Assembly: GCF_946478835.1 (NCBI RefSeq)
Contig: NZ_CAMLDV010000054.1
Coordinates: 1-20,687 of the forward strand
Reading direction: 5' to 3'
From: an uncultured Bdellovibrio sp.
GTDB lineage: Bacteria; Bdellovibrionota; Bdellovibrionia; Bdellovibrionales; Bdellovibrionaceae
Length of the DNA: 20,687 nt
Of the stretch, positions 14,249 to 20,687 are shown one piece after another. The notes under the pieces are model-generated. The model saw nothing but the letters and a program-made list of their open reading frames with translations. It did not search any database and was not told the DNA's origin. Both the position numbers and the translations under genes were made by a program. Numbering within the stretch: the first letter of the stretch is position 1; the number at the start of each line of letters is the position of its first letter.

Positions 14249-14499
14249 TGATGTCCTTTCTTTTTCTTCCTTTGTTAGCGTCTGCGGATCTTGCTTTGAG
14301 TGGCAAGGTCCTAAGCCTGCAAAAGAATCCTTTAAAGAATAATTTTTTAGTTCGCTTTGATACCGTTTCGGAAACTTTGGAAGTGGACCGTGGCCCTTTG
14401 TACTCTTGTTTGAAGAGCAGGCTCACTTCCCAGGAAAACGTTGTTTTTTCTTTTGATCCGAAGACTTTGAAAATTCGTGCTTGCGGAAATCTTCATTAA
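14248..14499 (+). CDS. Small exported protein of unknown function
   Basis: This 83-aa protein starts within the previous stop (TAATG), a sign of translational coupling. MMSFLFLPLLASA is a short signal peptide. The mature part of about 70 residues is predicted to be beta-rich, with two cysteines (C54, C79) that could form a periplasmic disulfide. I recognise no family. It ends the HPPD-RibD-PspC run; a 72-nt gap follows before the ABC transporter genes, holding a possible TAAAAT -10 element at 14516-14521 but no clear -35. Confidence 0.7.
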   Translation: MMSFLFLPLLASADLALSGKVLSLQKNPLKNNFLVRFDTVSETLEVDRGPLYSCLKSRLTSQENVVFSFDPKTLKIRACGNLH

Positions 14500-14571
14500 G
14501 AGTCGCATCAAGGGCTAAAATATTGGAACTACGAATTGAGTTTCCAGAACGATAATGTTGTGATCACTGAC

Positions 14572-15327
14572 ATGAAGTGGTCTCGTGTTTGTTCGATATT
14601 TTTCTTGGTTGTGCTTGTCGTGTTGTGGGAAGTGTTGTCCCGCCTTCAGGTTTATCGAGAAGACTTCTTTCCTTATTTAAAAACATTTATAGATGCGACG
14701 ACTCACGAGATTTCAAGTGGACGTCTTTTCATTGACGTGATGGCGTCCCTTTATCGCTGGATCTGTGGATTTTTACTTTCAGCGCTGGTCGGAATTCCCG
14801 TGGGCCTTTTATTGGGACGCAGTGACTCTTTTCGTCAGTTTATTTCTCCTTACCTAAATTTCTTTCGCAGTCTTTCACCGCTGGCGTGGATTCCATTCGC
14901 GGTGATTTGGTTTGGTATCGGCGATATGCCGGTGATCTTTTTAATTTTCTTAGGCTGTGTATTCCCGTTGTTGTTTGCAACGATGAATGCTGTTTTTCAT
15001 GTGCCGAAAGTTTACGATCAGTTGGCCCGTGATTATCATTTTAGTGGAGCAGAATATTTCTTTGAAATTCTTTTTCCCGCAGTTCTTCCACAAGTGGTTT
15101 CTTCGCTTCGTTTGGTTTCAGGTCTTGCGTGGATCGTTCTAGTTCCGGCGGAAATGCTTGCAGGAAAAGAGGGAATCGGTTTCGCCATTTCTGATGCCAG
15201 AAATGGCATGCGCACGGATCTTTTGGTTCTGAATATGATCGTTATCGCTGTCATAGCTCACTTCATGGACTATGCTCTGCAAAGACTCAATCGCAAATCC
15301 CACGTGAGATGGAGTTATGAGCAGTAA
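14572..15327 (+). CDS. ABC transporter permease (NitT/TauT, SsuC-like)
   Basis: This protein of about 251 aa is an inner-membrane permease of the nitrate/sulfonate/taurine type, with about six membrane helices. The cytoplasmic coupling loop that contacts the ATPase is recognisable as the segment YDQLARDYHFSGAEYFFEIL followed by FPAVLPQ. I chose ATG 14572 (MKWSRVC) because GTGATC, an extended match to the 16S rRNA tail, lies six bases before it; TTG 14536 and GTG 14560 are possible but less supported. It overlaps the ATPase gene by 11 nt. It likely forms a homodimer. The substrate is not known. Confidence 0.9.
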   Translation: MKWSRVCSIFFLVVLVVLWEVLSRLQVYREDFFPYLKTFIDATTHEISSGRLFIDVMASLYRWICGFLLSALVGIPVGLLLGRSDSFRQFISPYLNFFRSLSPLAWIPFAVIWFGIGDMPVIFLIFLGCVFPLLFATMNAVFHVPKVYDQLARDYHFSGAEYFFEILFPAVLPQVVSSLRLVSGLAWIVLVPAEMLAGKEGIGFAISDARNGMRTDLLVLNMIVIAVIAHFMDYALQRLNRKSHVRWSYEQ

Positions 15328-16027
15328 AATTCTTCTCGATTTAAAAAATATCAGCTTCTCTTACCCGCAGCATTCGGTTCTAAAAGATATTACATTTCAA
15401 GTCACTGAAGGGGAGACGTTAAGCCTTATTGGTCCCAGTGGTTGCGGTAAGACAACATTGCTTCATTTGATTGCCGGGGATTATTTGCCGTCGACAGGAG
15501 TTATTCAAAAGCGAGGCCTTTGGCGTCGTGTACATCAAAGCAATGCTTTATTCCCTTGGCTTACGGTCGAAGAAAATATCCGTCTGGGACTTCGTGGAAT
15601 TGACTCTTCCCGTAGTTTGGATTTTGAAAAGTTGGTGAGTCTTTTGGATTTAAAACGTGTTCTGAGTTTTTATCCTCGCCAGCTATCAGGTGGCTTAAGA
15701 CAAAGATCCGAAATTGCGCGTGCGTTGATCGGCCGGCCTGATGGTTTGCTTTTGGACGAGCCTTTTTCATCCTTGGATTACTTAATCCGTCGTGAAACCC
15801 GCGAATATGTTTCAGAGCTTTTAAAAGAATTCCCAATCGCAGTGGTTCTGGTGACTCACGATATTCCCGAAGCTCTTTCTTTGACTAAGAAGATTTATAT
15901 TGTGAATGGACGACCTGCCACATTCCAAAAATCTTACGAAAGCGACCAGAACAAAGAAAATCTGGTTGAACAAATTTGGCAGGATTTAAAATTTGAATCA
16001 GAACAGGTGGTGGAAATTGAAAAATAA
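15317..16027 (+). CDS. ABC transporter ATP-binding protein (SsuB/TauB-like)
   Basis: This 236-aa ATPase powers the importer. Walker A GPSGCGKT (39-46, K45), the Q-loop glutamine Q74 in VHQSNALFPWLT, signature LSGGLRQ (123-129), Walker B LLLDEP (D147, E148) and switch H181 (VTHD) are all intact. The ALFPWLTVEENI block is typical of the NitT/TauT subfamily. Its ATG lies inside the permease gene (11-nt overlap), and its own end overlaps the solute-binding gene by 11 nt, so the three are translated together. Confidence 0.95.
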   Translation: MSSKILLDLKNISFSYPQHSVLKDITFQVTEGETLSLIGPSGCGKTTLLHLIAGDYLPSTGVIQKRGLWRRVHQSNALFPWLTVEENIRLGLRGIDSSRSLDFEKLVSLLDLKRVLSFYPRQLSGGLRQRSEIARALIGRPDGLLLDEPFSSLDYLIRRETREYVSELLKEFPIAVVLVTHDIPEALSLTKKIYIVNGRPATFQKSYESDQNKENLVEQIWQDLKFESEQVVEIEK

Positions 16028-17012
16028 AAAATGGATTGTTTCAGTTGTTTTGGCTGTGGTTGTTTTGGGCGGGCTTGGAATGATGAGAAATCATTTTAAG
16101 AAAAAATCCGAGACGGCAAAAAAGGTTTTGGATGTGGGATTTCTTCCGGTGACTTGCCACCTGACTTGTCCCGTAACGGACTTTGCGACAAGCCGCAATC
16201 CTGATTATCGTTTTGTGTCTCAACGTTTTACGGATTTTCCGACAATGGCGGAAGCCTTTAAAGCAGGTCGTCTGAAGGCAGCTTTCTTTATTGCGCCCAT
16301 GGCTATGAAGTTGCGCGAACAAGGCGTGAAGGCAAAGATCGTTTATCTTGGGCATCGTGACGGATCGACGGTGATGGTGAAAAAAGATTCACCGATTCAC
16401 AACCTTCGTGATCTGGAGGGAAAGAAGTTCGCGATTCCAAGCCGCTACAGCAATCAATACTTGGTCATTCGTAAATTGATGAAAGACCAAGGTGTTTCGC
16501 CGGATAAAATTCAATTTGTTGAAATTCCTCCTCCTGAAATGCCAGCTGCTTTGGCGAACTCAAGCATTGATGCTTACTTTGTCGGTGAGCCTCATGCTGC
16601 TAAGTCAGAACTAAATGGCGTGGGCCGAGTTTTGTATCACGCTAAAGACATCTGGCCGAAATTTATTTCCTGCGTTTTAATTGTCAGCGAAGATTTGATG
16701 GCGAATGATCCTGATATCGTAAGAGAACTTGTCGCAGGCATCGCTGAAAGTGGCGAATGGGCAGAAACCCACCGCGAAAAGGCAGCGGCCGTGGCAGCTC
16801 CTTATTATCGTCAAGACGAAAAACTTCTTCGTTATGTTCTTACAACACCGGGAGATCGCGTAAGCTACCGCATGCTCACACCTGAAGACGCCGACATCAA
16901 AGTCATTCACGACATGGCCGTCGAAGCAGGATTGCTTGCAAAACCCATCGAACTTTCCCAGTTAGTCGATCGCAGTTTTATTCCTAAAGAAATCAAATCC
17001 CGAGAGCTGTAA
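16017..17012 (+). CDS. NMT1-like ABC substrate-binding protein with CHLTC motif
   Basis: This 331-aa protein is the solute-binding part of the importer, related to NMT1/NrtA-like proteins. Residues about 6-22 form a hydrophobic signal or uncleaved anchor without a lipobox Cys. The mature protein starts with GFLPVTCHLTCPVTDFA, placing C47 and C51 at the expected ligand cleft, with a third cysteine at C219. Other family blocks are FKAGRLKAAFF, IVYLGHRDGSTVMV and IDAYFVGEPHA. I chose TTG 16017, preceded by AGGTGG six bases upstream, over TTG 15993. The substrate is unknown; the cysteine pair suggests it is not ordinary nitrate, sulfonate or taurine. Confidence 0.9.
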   Translation: MKNKKWIVSVVLAVVVLGGLGMMRNHFKKKSETAKKVLDVGFLPVTCHLTCPVTDFATSRNPDYRFVSQRFTDFPTMAEAFKAGRLKAAFFIAPMAMKLREQGVKAKIVYLGHRDGSTVMVKKDSPIHNLRDLEGKKFAIPSRYSNQYLVIRKLMKDQGVSPDKIQFVEIPPPEMPAALANSSIDAYFVGEPHAAKSELNGVGRVLYHAKDIWPKFISCVLIVSEDLMANDPDIVRELVAGIAESGEWAETHREKAAAVAAPYYRQDEKLLRYVLTTPGDRVSYRMLTPEDADIKVIHDMAVEAGLLAKPIELSQLVDRSFIPKEIKSREL

Positions 17013-17015
17013 AAG

Positions 17016-17041
17016 AAAAGGGTCCGTGCGGACCCTTTTTT
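17016..17041. terminator. Bidirectional intrinsic terminator
   Basis: A 10-bp stem pairs AAAAGGGTCC (17016-17025) with GGACCCTTTT (17030-17039) around the loop GTGC, followed by a T-run on the plus strand. It ends the ABC transporter operon. On the minus strand it lies directly after the TrmJ-like stop, with TTTTCTTTT after the core stem, so it can serve both. Confidence 0.93.
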
Positions 17042-17822
17042 AATCTCGTTTTTGGAAGGCTTTCCATTCGCGGAGTTTGCGGATGCTTTGTTGCAGAACT
17101 GTTTCTAGAACCACCAATTCTTTTTTAGTTGGGGTGTTTTGCAAAAGCATACGGCGCAGAACTGTATAGACGTTGATCTTTCTTTGGCGAGTCAGATCAA
17201 AACCCATTTCTTCAAGCCACGTTTTCAAGGTCTGATCTGGATCGATACCTTTGATTCCTTGTGGAGCACGACGAAGTTTTCCACCATCCAGTTTTGTGCG
17301 TTCTCCGCCCCATTTTTTGCGAAGAGAGAACATTCCTAGAAGTGTGGCTTGTGCCAGATTTAGACTCCAGTTTTCACCAAAGGTAGGAATGCACGCACAG
17401 AAGTTCGCGTGTTCCAAATCTTCTGCAGCCAATCCCCAATCTTCAGGACCGAAAACCAAGTGGACAACAACGGGAATATCACTCTGTGTTTGAAATTGCG
17501 GAGCATGATCGGCGATGTCGGTAAGAACATCGTCGATGTCACGAACCTGACGGCCTTTGCCATCACGAGCCGTAAAACAGATCTTAATACTTTCTGGTTC
17601 TTTCTTTAAGAATTCATCCCACGAAGCATATGTCGTGCGGTTTTGCAGACCCGTTTGGCCTGTGGCTGCCGTTTGCTGGGCTTCATAAGTGATTTCACAA
17701 GCCGGGGCTACGAGCACGAGTTTATCAAATCCCATGTTGCTCATCGCGCGCGAAGTCGCTCCAATATTTCTTTCGTAAATAGTGCGCACTAGAACAATGC
17801 GCACTTCAAAGGGACGTTTCAT
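17040..17822 (-). CDS. trmJ: TrmJ-like tRNA/rRNA 2'-O-methyltransferase (SpoU/SPOUT)
   Basis: This 260-aa protein is a SPOUT-class RNA methyltransferase of the TrmH/TrmJ family, which methylates the ribose 2'-OH in tRNA (position 32 for TrmJ) using S-adenosylmethionine. The motifs are RTIYERNIGATSRAMSNMGF (13-32), FGPEDWGL and SLNLAQATLL, the last two forming the knotted cofactor site. The C-terminal helical part is like TrmJ. Its ATG overlaps the stop of the hydroxylase gene (TAATG), so it is the last gene of the hldD-hydroxylase operon. The exact target nucleotide is inferred from family only. Confidence 0.88.
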   Translation of the reverse strand: MKRPFEVRIVLVRTIYERNIGATSRAMSNMGFDKLVLVAPACEITYEAQQTAATGQTGLQNRTTYASWDEFLKKEPESIKICFTARDGKGRQVRDIDDVLTDIADHAPQFQTQSDIPVVVHLVFGPEDWGLAAEDLEHANFCACIPTFGENWSLNLAQATLLGMFSLRKKWGGERTKLDGGKLRRAPQGIKGIDPDQTLKTWLEEMGFDLTRQRKINVYTVLRRMLLQNTPTKKELVVLETVLQQSIRKLREWKAFQKRD

Positions 17823-19564
17823 TAAAGGGCTCCCGCCAGGGTAAGGCCGTCGTGAATAAGGCCTTTTGTTTTTTCGTCTTTTTCTGAAAGGCTTGCTAAA
17901 TCCAATTCCAATTGTTTTTTCAGAGGAGATTGGGGTGCTCTTGCATTGACGATTTCAAGAGCCTCCATGAACAGGAGCCAATCATTTGGAAAGATCGCAC
18001 GATGAGCGTCGATAACTTTTTCTAAAGACTTCACCAGCTCGTCACCCGTGATCTTGCTTTCACGAATTTTACGAACGTTGCCGTAGTGATCGTGACGAGT
18101 CAGTTCAAAGCCCGAATATTTTGGAATCGGAACGCGTTTGGCAACAAAATCTGAAGTTTCGCCATAGGCCTCCCGATCTGCAGGTCCGCCAAAGACAGAA
18201 GTCACAGAAGAGCCAATTGCAATATCAAAAGTGCCCCATTCCGGAGCAAACAACACACGCCCTTTGAATTCCGCTTTCGCATCAGAAAGGGTGACGATCA
18301 AAGTTTTTCCGTTTTTAGTCAGACGACTTTGCACTGTTCCGGTCACTACAACGCCGGAAGTGAATTCAAGACGTGTGTTCTTTCCGGGCTCAACATGAAG
18401 AGCCGCCCAATCTTTTTCAGTGAAAGTGGACGGGCATTGTTCAGGATGAGCTTTCAAATAGCCGACCGGAGTTCCAAAACCGTGAGCATGATATTTTTTA
18501 TCATGACCGGAAAGTTCCTGATCTGCATAAGAAAGTTGTGAGGGGCCTTGCAAACGCAGGTAAGCAAGTTTTCCACTGTCATCCGTGATCGCTTCAACGA
18601 TTTGACCTGAGATTTGAATTCCGGAATTAAGTTCTGCAGTATTCACGGATTGCGCTTGAATGGCTTTTTCTAAACCTTGAAGGCCGCCTAAGCGGAACGC
18701 CATCTTCGACGCCATTTCTTCAAGAACTTGAGAAAGGTTTTTGAAGTCAGAAGCAACAAACAATTGAGGTTGTGGCTCTGTGATATCGTAACCCGTTTTA
18801 ATGCAATCCACAGTGAGAGGAATTTTTTTAACTTTATCGCTTAGGCACCACTTGGATTCGCCAACGCTGGAAAGCAAACCGGCGCCAAAGATTTTTGGAT
18901 TATCAAGTTTACCGATAAGGCCGTATTCCGCTGTCCACCAGTTCATGCGCGAAAGTTCAGAAGCTTCAGAAATATGGGAAATACTTTTACCCACTTTTTC
19001 TAAGGTCACTTCTGCATTTTTAATTTGTTCTGGTGTAGAGCTTGGATTTTCTTTGATGTCCGAAAGTTCACGAATGGCTTCGTACAAATCCAAATCTTCC
19101 TTGCTGATGATCGCTTTCTTTGCGATCTGAGCGTACTGACGAAGATATTCAGAAAATTCGGGATGAATTAAAATCGGTGCATGTCCCGCAGCTTCGTGAA
19201 CGATGTCAGGAGCTGGCGTGTAAAGAAGATGATCAAGACTGCGCATGTCCGAAGCGATCGGCAAAACTCCTAGAGATTGCAACTCCATAAAGGCTGCTGG
19301 CGGAATAAATCCGCTCACTGGCAAGGCTCTCCAGCCAAACGCCTGCAGTTTTTTGCTGATGTCATCAATGTGCGGAATGCGTTCGATGTCGATACCGGTT
19401 TTTTGCAAACCTTCGACGTAACACTCATGTGCATGTTTAGAAAGAAAAGCTTTGAGTTGGCGCAAGATATAGCGCCACACAGCTTGATCCACAGGAGTAT
19501 ACTTTTCGTAGTGTTGTTCTACGACGTATTTTCTTAAGTGCGGTGGTAAAAAGTCCGTCTCCAT
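17822..19564 (-). CDS. Aromatic amino acid hydroxylase, long form (phenylalanine 4-monooxygenase-like)
   Basis: This 580-aa protein contains the catalytic domain of the pterin-dependent iron hydroxylases that turn phenylalanine into tyrosine. The iron ligands are H123 and H128 (HEAAGH) and E213 (WWTAEYGLIG); LPVSGFIP and FIPPAAFMELQ blocks are also typical. The H128-E213 distance is 85 residues, against about 40 in the short bacterial enzyme from Chromobacterium, so a helical insertion lies between them. Residues about 300-580 form an extra C-terminal region. ATG 19564 (METDFLPPH) is preferred; an upstream extension to 19654 would overlap hldD by 80 nt. It follows hldD by 10 nt. Phenylalanine as substrate is inferred, supported by the HPPD gene nearby. 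Confidence 0.88.
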   Translation of the reverse strand: METDFLPPHLRKYVVEQHYEKYTPVDQAVWRYILRQLKAFLSKHAHECYVEGLQKTGIDIERIPHIDDISKKLQAFGWRALPVSGFIPPAAFMELQSLGVLPIASDMRSLDHLLYTPAPDIVHEAAGHAPILIHPEFSEYLRQYAQIAKKAIISKEDLDLYEAIRELSDIKENPSSTPEQIKNAEVTLEKVGKSISHISEASELSRMNWWTAEYGLIGKLDNPKIFGAGLLSSVGESKWCLSDKVKKIPLTVDCIKTGYDITEPQPQLFVASDFKNLSQVLEEMASKMAFRLGGLQGLEKAIQAQSVNTAELNSGIQISGQIVEAITDDSGKLAYLRLQGPSQLSYADQELSGHDKKYHAHGFGTPVGYLKAHPEQCPSTFTEKDWAALHVEPGKNTRLEFTSGVVVTGTVQSRLTKNGKTLIVTLSDAKAEFKGRVLFAPEWGTFDIAIGSSVTSVFGGPADREAYGETSDFVAKRVPIPKYSGFELTRHDHYGNVRKIRESKITGDELVKSLEKVIDAHRAIFPNDWLLFMEALEIVNARAPQSPLKKQLELDLASLSEKDEKTKGLIHDGLTLAGAL

Positions 19565-19574
19565 GTTGTCTCGC

Positions 19575-20543
19575 TTACAGTGAAGGATCGTCTTTAGAAA
19601 GATAGTTTTGCACGTAATCAGCCACAGCTTTTTCCAAAGGCCACTTCGCTGCACTCATTCCGGCTGCCGACCATTTGTCTGTTTTTGCTTCTGTGAAGTA
19701 CTGATATTGACCACGAATATTTTCAGGCATTTCAAGCCAGTTGATTTTCATCTCTTTACCCATGGCAGAGAAAACAGAACTTGCAAGATCCAGCCACGTG
19801 CGTGGTTTACCAAAGCCCATGTTGTAAATACCGTTGGTCGGTTTTTTCTCCATAAGTTCAGCCATCCAACCGGTGACATCTTTTACGTACACAAAGTCGC
19901 GCATGAATTCGCCGTCCTTGTATTTTGGATCGGCTGACTTAAAAAGTCCCAAAGCGCCGTTAGCTTTGATTTGGTTGTAAGCCTTAAACGCTACGCTGGA
20001 CATCGCTTCTTTGTGGTATTCATTCGGTCCAAAGACGTTGAAGAACTTTAAGCCATACCAGTGCGGCGGAGTTTTCGTTTGTTTCAAAGCCCAACGATCA
20101 AAAAGAACTTTGGATTCGCCGTACAAATTAAGCGGACGAAGTTTTTCTGGATCTGTTGTGTCGTCAAAACCAAGTTCACCGGCACCGTAAGTTGCGGCGC
20201 TCGAAGCATAGATCATGTCTTTTTTGTGTTCAGCGCACCACTCAAAAATTCTTTGCGTGTAGTAAGTGTTGTTCTCCCAAAGAAACTCTTTGTTGGTTTC
20301 TGTCGTCGAAGAACAAGCACCCATGTGGATGATCCACGTAACTTCTTTTTTGGCTTTGTCGGTATTTAAGAAAGCCCAAAGCTCATCTTTCAAAAGGAAC
20401 TGACTGATTTTTCTTTTGCTCAAAAGATTGCGTTCGGAAAGGCCGACAGAGTCTACGGCAACGATATCGGTATGACCTCTTTGGTTGAGTTCCCACACCA
20501 TCACACTGCCAATAAAGCCATTTGCACCAGTAACAATAATCAT
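19575..20543 (-). CDS. hldD: ADP-L-glycero-D-manno-heptose 6-epimerase
   Basis: This 322-aa short-chain dehydrogenase-type enzyme makes ADP-L-glycero-D-manno-heptose, the activated heptose for the LPS inner core, by epimerisation at C6 with tightly bound NADP. The cofactor motif is TGANGFIGS (5-13). The SAATYGA block with S115 and the YGESK motif (Y141, K145) form the catalytic centre, and K178 in NEYHKEAMSSV corresponds to the second catalytic base known in E. coli HldD. It is the first gene of the minus-strand operon. AGAAGG (20555-20560) is 11 bases from ATG 20543, a little far. Its operon partners are not LPS genes. Confidence 0.95.
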   Translation of the reverse strand: MIIVTGANGFIGSVMVWELNQRGHTDIVAVDSVGLSERNLLSKRKISQFLLKDELWAFLNTDKAKKEVTWIIHMGACSSTTETNKEFLWENNTYYTQRIFEWCAEHKKDMIYASSAATYGAGELGFDDTTDPEKLRPLNLYGESKVLFDRWALKQTKTPPHWYGLKFFNVFGPNEYHKEAMSSVAFKAYNQIKANGALGLFKSADPKYKDGEFMRDFVYVKDVTGWMAELMEKKPTNGIYNMGFGKPRTWLDLASSVFSAMGKEMKINWLEMPENIRGQYQYFTEAKTDKWSAAGMSAAKWPLEKAVADYVQNYLSKDDPSL

Positions 20544-20573
20544 AAAAATCCAGTCCTTCTTAGTCCTTTGAAC

Positions 20574-20601
20574 CTATTACAGGAAGGCCTTTTTCTCAAG
20601 G
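20574..20601 (-). promoter_or_regulatory. Weak candidate promoter for the hldD operon
   Basis: On the minus strand CCTTGA (20601-20596), a 16-bp spacer and TAATAG (20579-20574) are the best promoter-like pair between the upstream terminator and hldD. The -35 match is poor, so the assignment rests mainly on position. Confidence 0.25.
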
Positions 20602-20612
20602 AAAGGGGCAGC

Positions 20613-20635
20613 AAAAAGGACCTCTGTTGAGGCCC
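20613..20635 (-). terminator. Intrinsic terminator of a gene upstream of hldD
   Basis: On the minus strand GGGCCTC, loop AACA and GAGGTCC (20635-20618) form a 7-bp stem with one G-U pair, followed by TTTTT (20617-20613). It ends transcription from a gene mostly beyond the window. One minus frame from 20686 reads 15 codons to a TGA at 20641-20639, four bases before the stem, and may be the tail of that gene, but it is too short to call. Confidence 0.75.
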
Positions 20636-20687
20636 TGTTCAACCCAGAAAAAAATACTGAAAAAGCCCCTCAAAAGGGAACCAATTC

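Noticed and set aside
19565..19654. 30-residue extension of the hydroxylase into hldD
   Set aside because: It would overlap the hldD coding sequence by 80 nt, and METDFLPPH is a natural start for the domain.
1..20687. CRISPR arrays, tRNA genes, insertion sequences, prophage
   Set aside because: I saw no regularly spaced direct repeats, cloverleaf-like sequences, transposase or phage motifs on either strand.

Overview
The window reads as a chromosomal segment of a Gram-negative, free-living or predatory bacterium, most likely a Bdellovibrio relative (Bdellovibrionota). This is inferred from the gene mix rather than from any marker gene: Skp/OmpH-like and beta-barrel envelope proteins, ADP-heptose epimerase (LPS core), secreted trypsin and M13 peptidases, a PIF1-like helicase, and a long-form aromatic amino acid hydroxylase. 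Base composition looks fairly even, in the mid-40s % GC by eye. There are no rRNA or tRNA genes, insertion sequences, phage genes or CRISPR arrays. Genes are tightly packed and the longest gap is about 240 bases.

Region 1 (1-2760, minus strand) is one apparent operon: PadR regulator, HAAS/DUF1700 membrane protein, DUF4097 repeat protein, Skp/OmpH-like chaperone, then a membrane-anchored protein cut by the window edge. The PadR promoter carries four GTAC boxes. A perfect 27-bp palindrome sits on the translation start of the last gene. Region 2 (2940-7700) has a secreted trypsin-like zymogen on the plus strand, then, on the minus strand, a rhodanese/HAD 5'-nucleotidase pair and an M13 metallopeptidase.

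Region 3 (7859-10931) has a small lipoprotein, a PIF1-like helicase and an outer-membrane barrel protein on the plus strand. A 38-aa single-pass membrane protein overlaps the end of the barrel gene on the opposite strand. Region 4 (11083-17041, plus) is a long run of closely spaced genes: 4-hydroxyphenylpyruvate dioxygenase, RibD, a tandem-PspC protein, a coiled-coil protein and a small exported protein. After a 72-nt gap comes a three-gene NitT/TauT-type ABC importer, closed by a strong bidirectional terminator.

Region 5 (17040-20543, minus) is a three-gene operon: ADP-heptose epimerase HldD, aromatic amino acid hydroxylase, TrmJ-like RNA methyltransferase. The hydroxylase (Phe to Tyr) and HPPD (4-hydroxyphenylpyruvate to homogentisate) are two steps of one Phe/Tyr degradation route, split over two nearby operons.

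The best candidates for something under-described are the PadR-HAAS-DUF4097-Skp envelope operon with its palindrome, the 580-aa hydroxylase with an insertion and an extra C-terminal region, the CHLTC-type solute-binding protein, and the 38-aa membrane protein.
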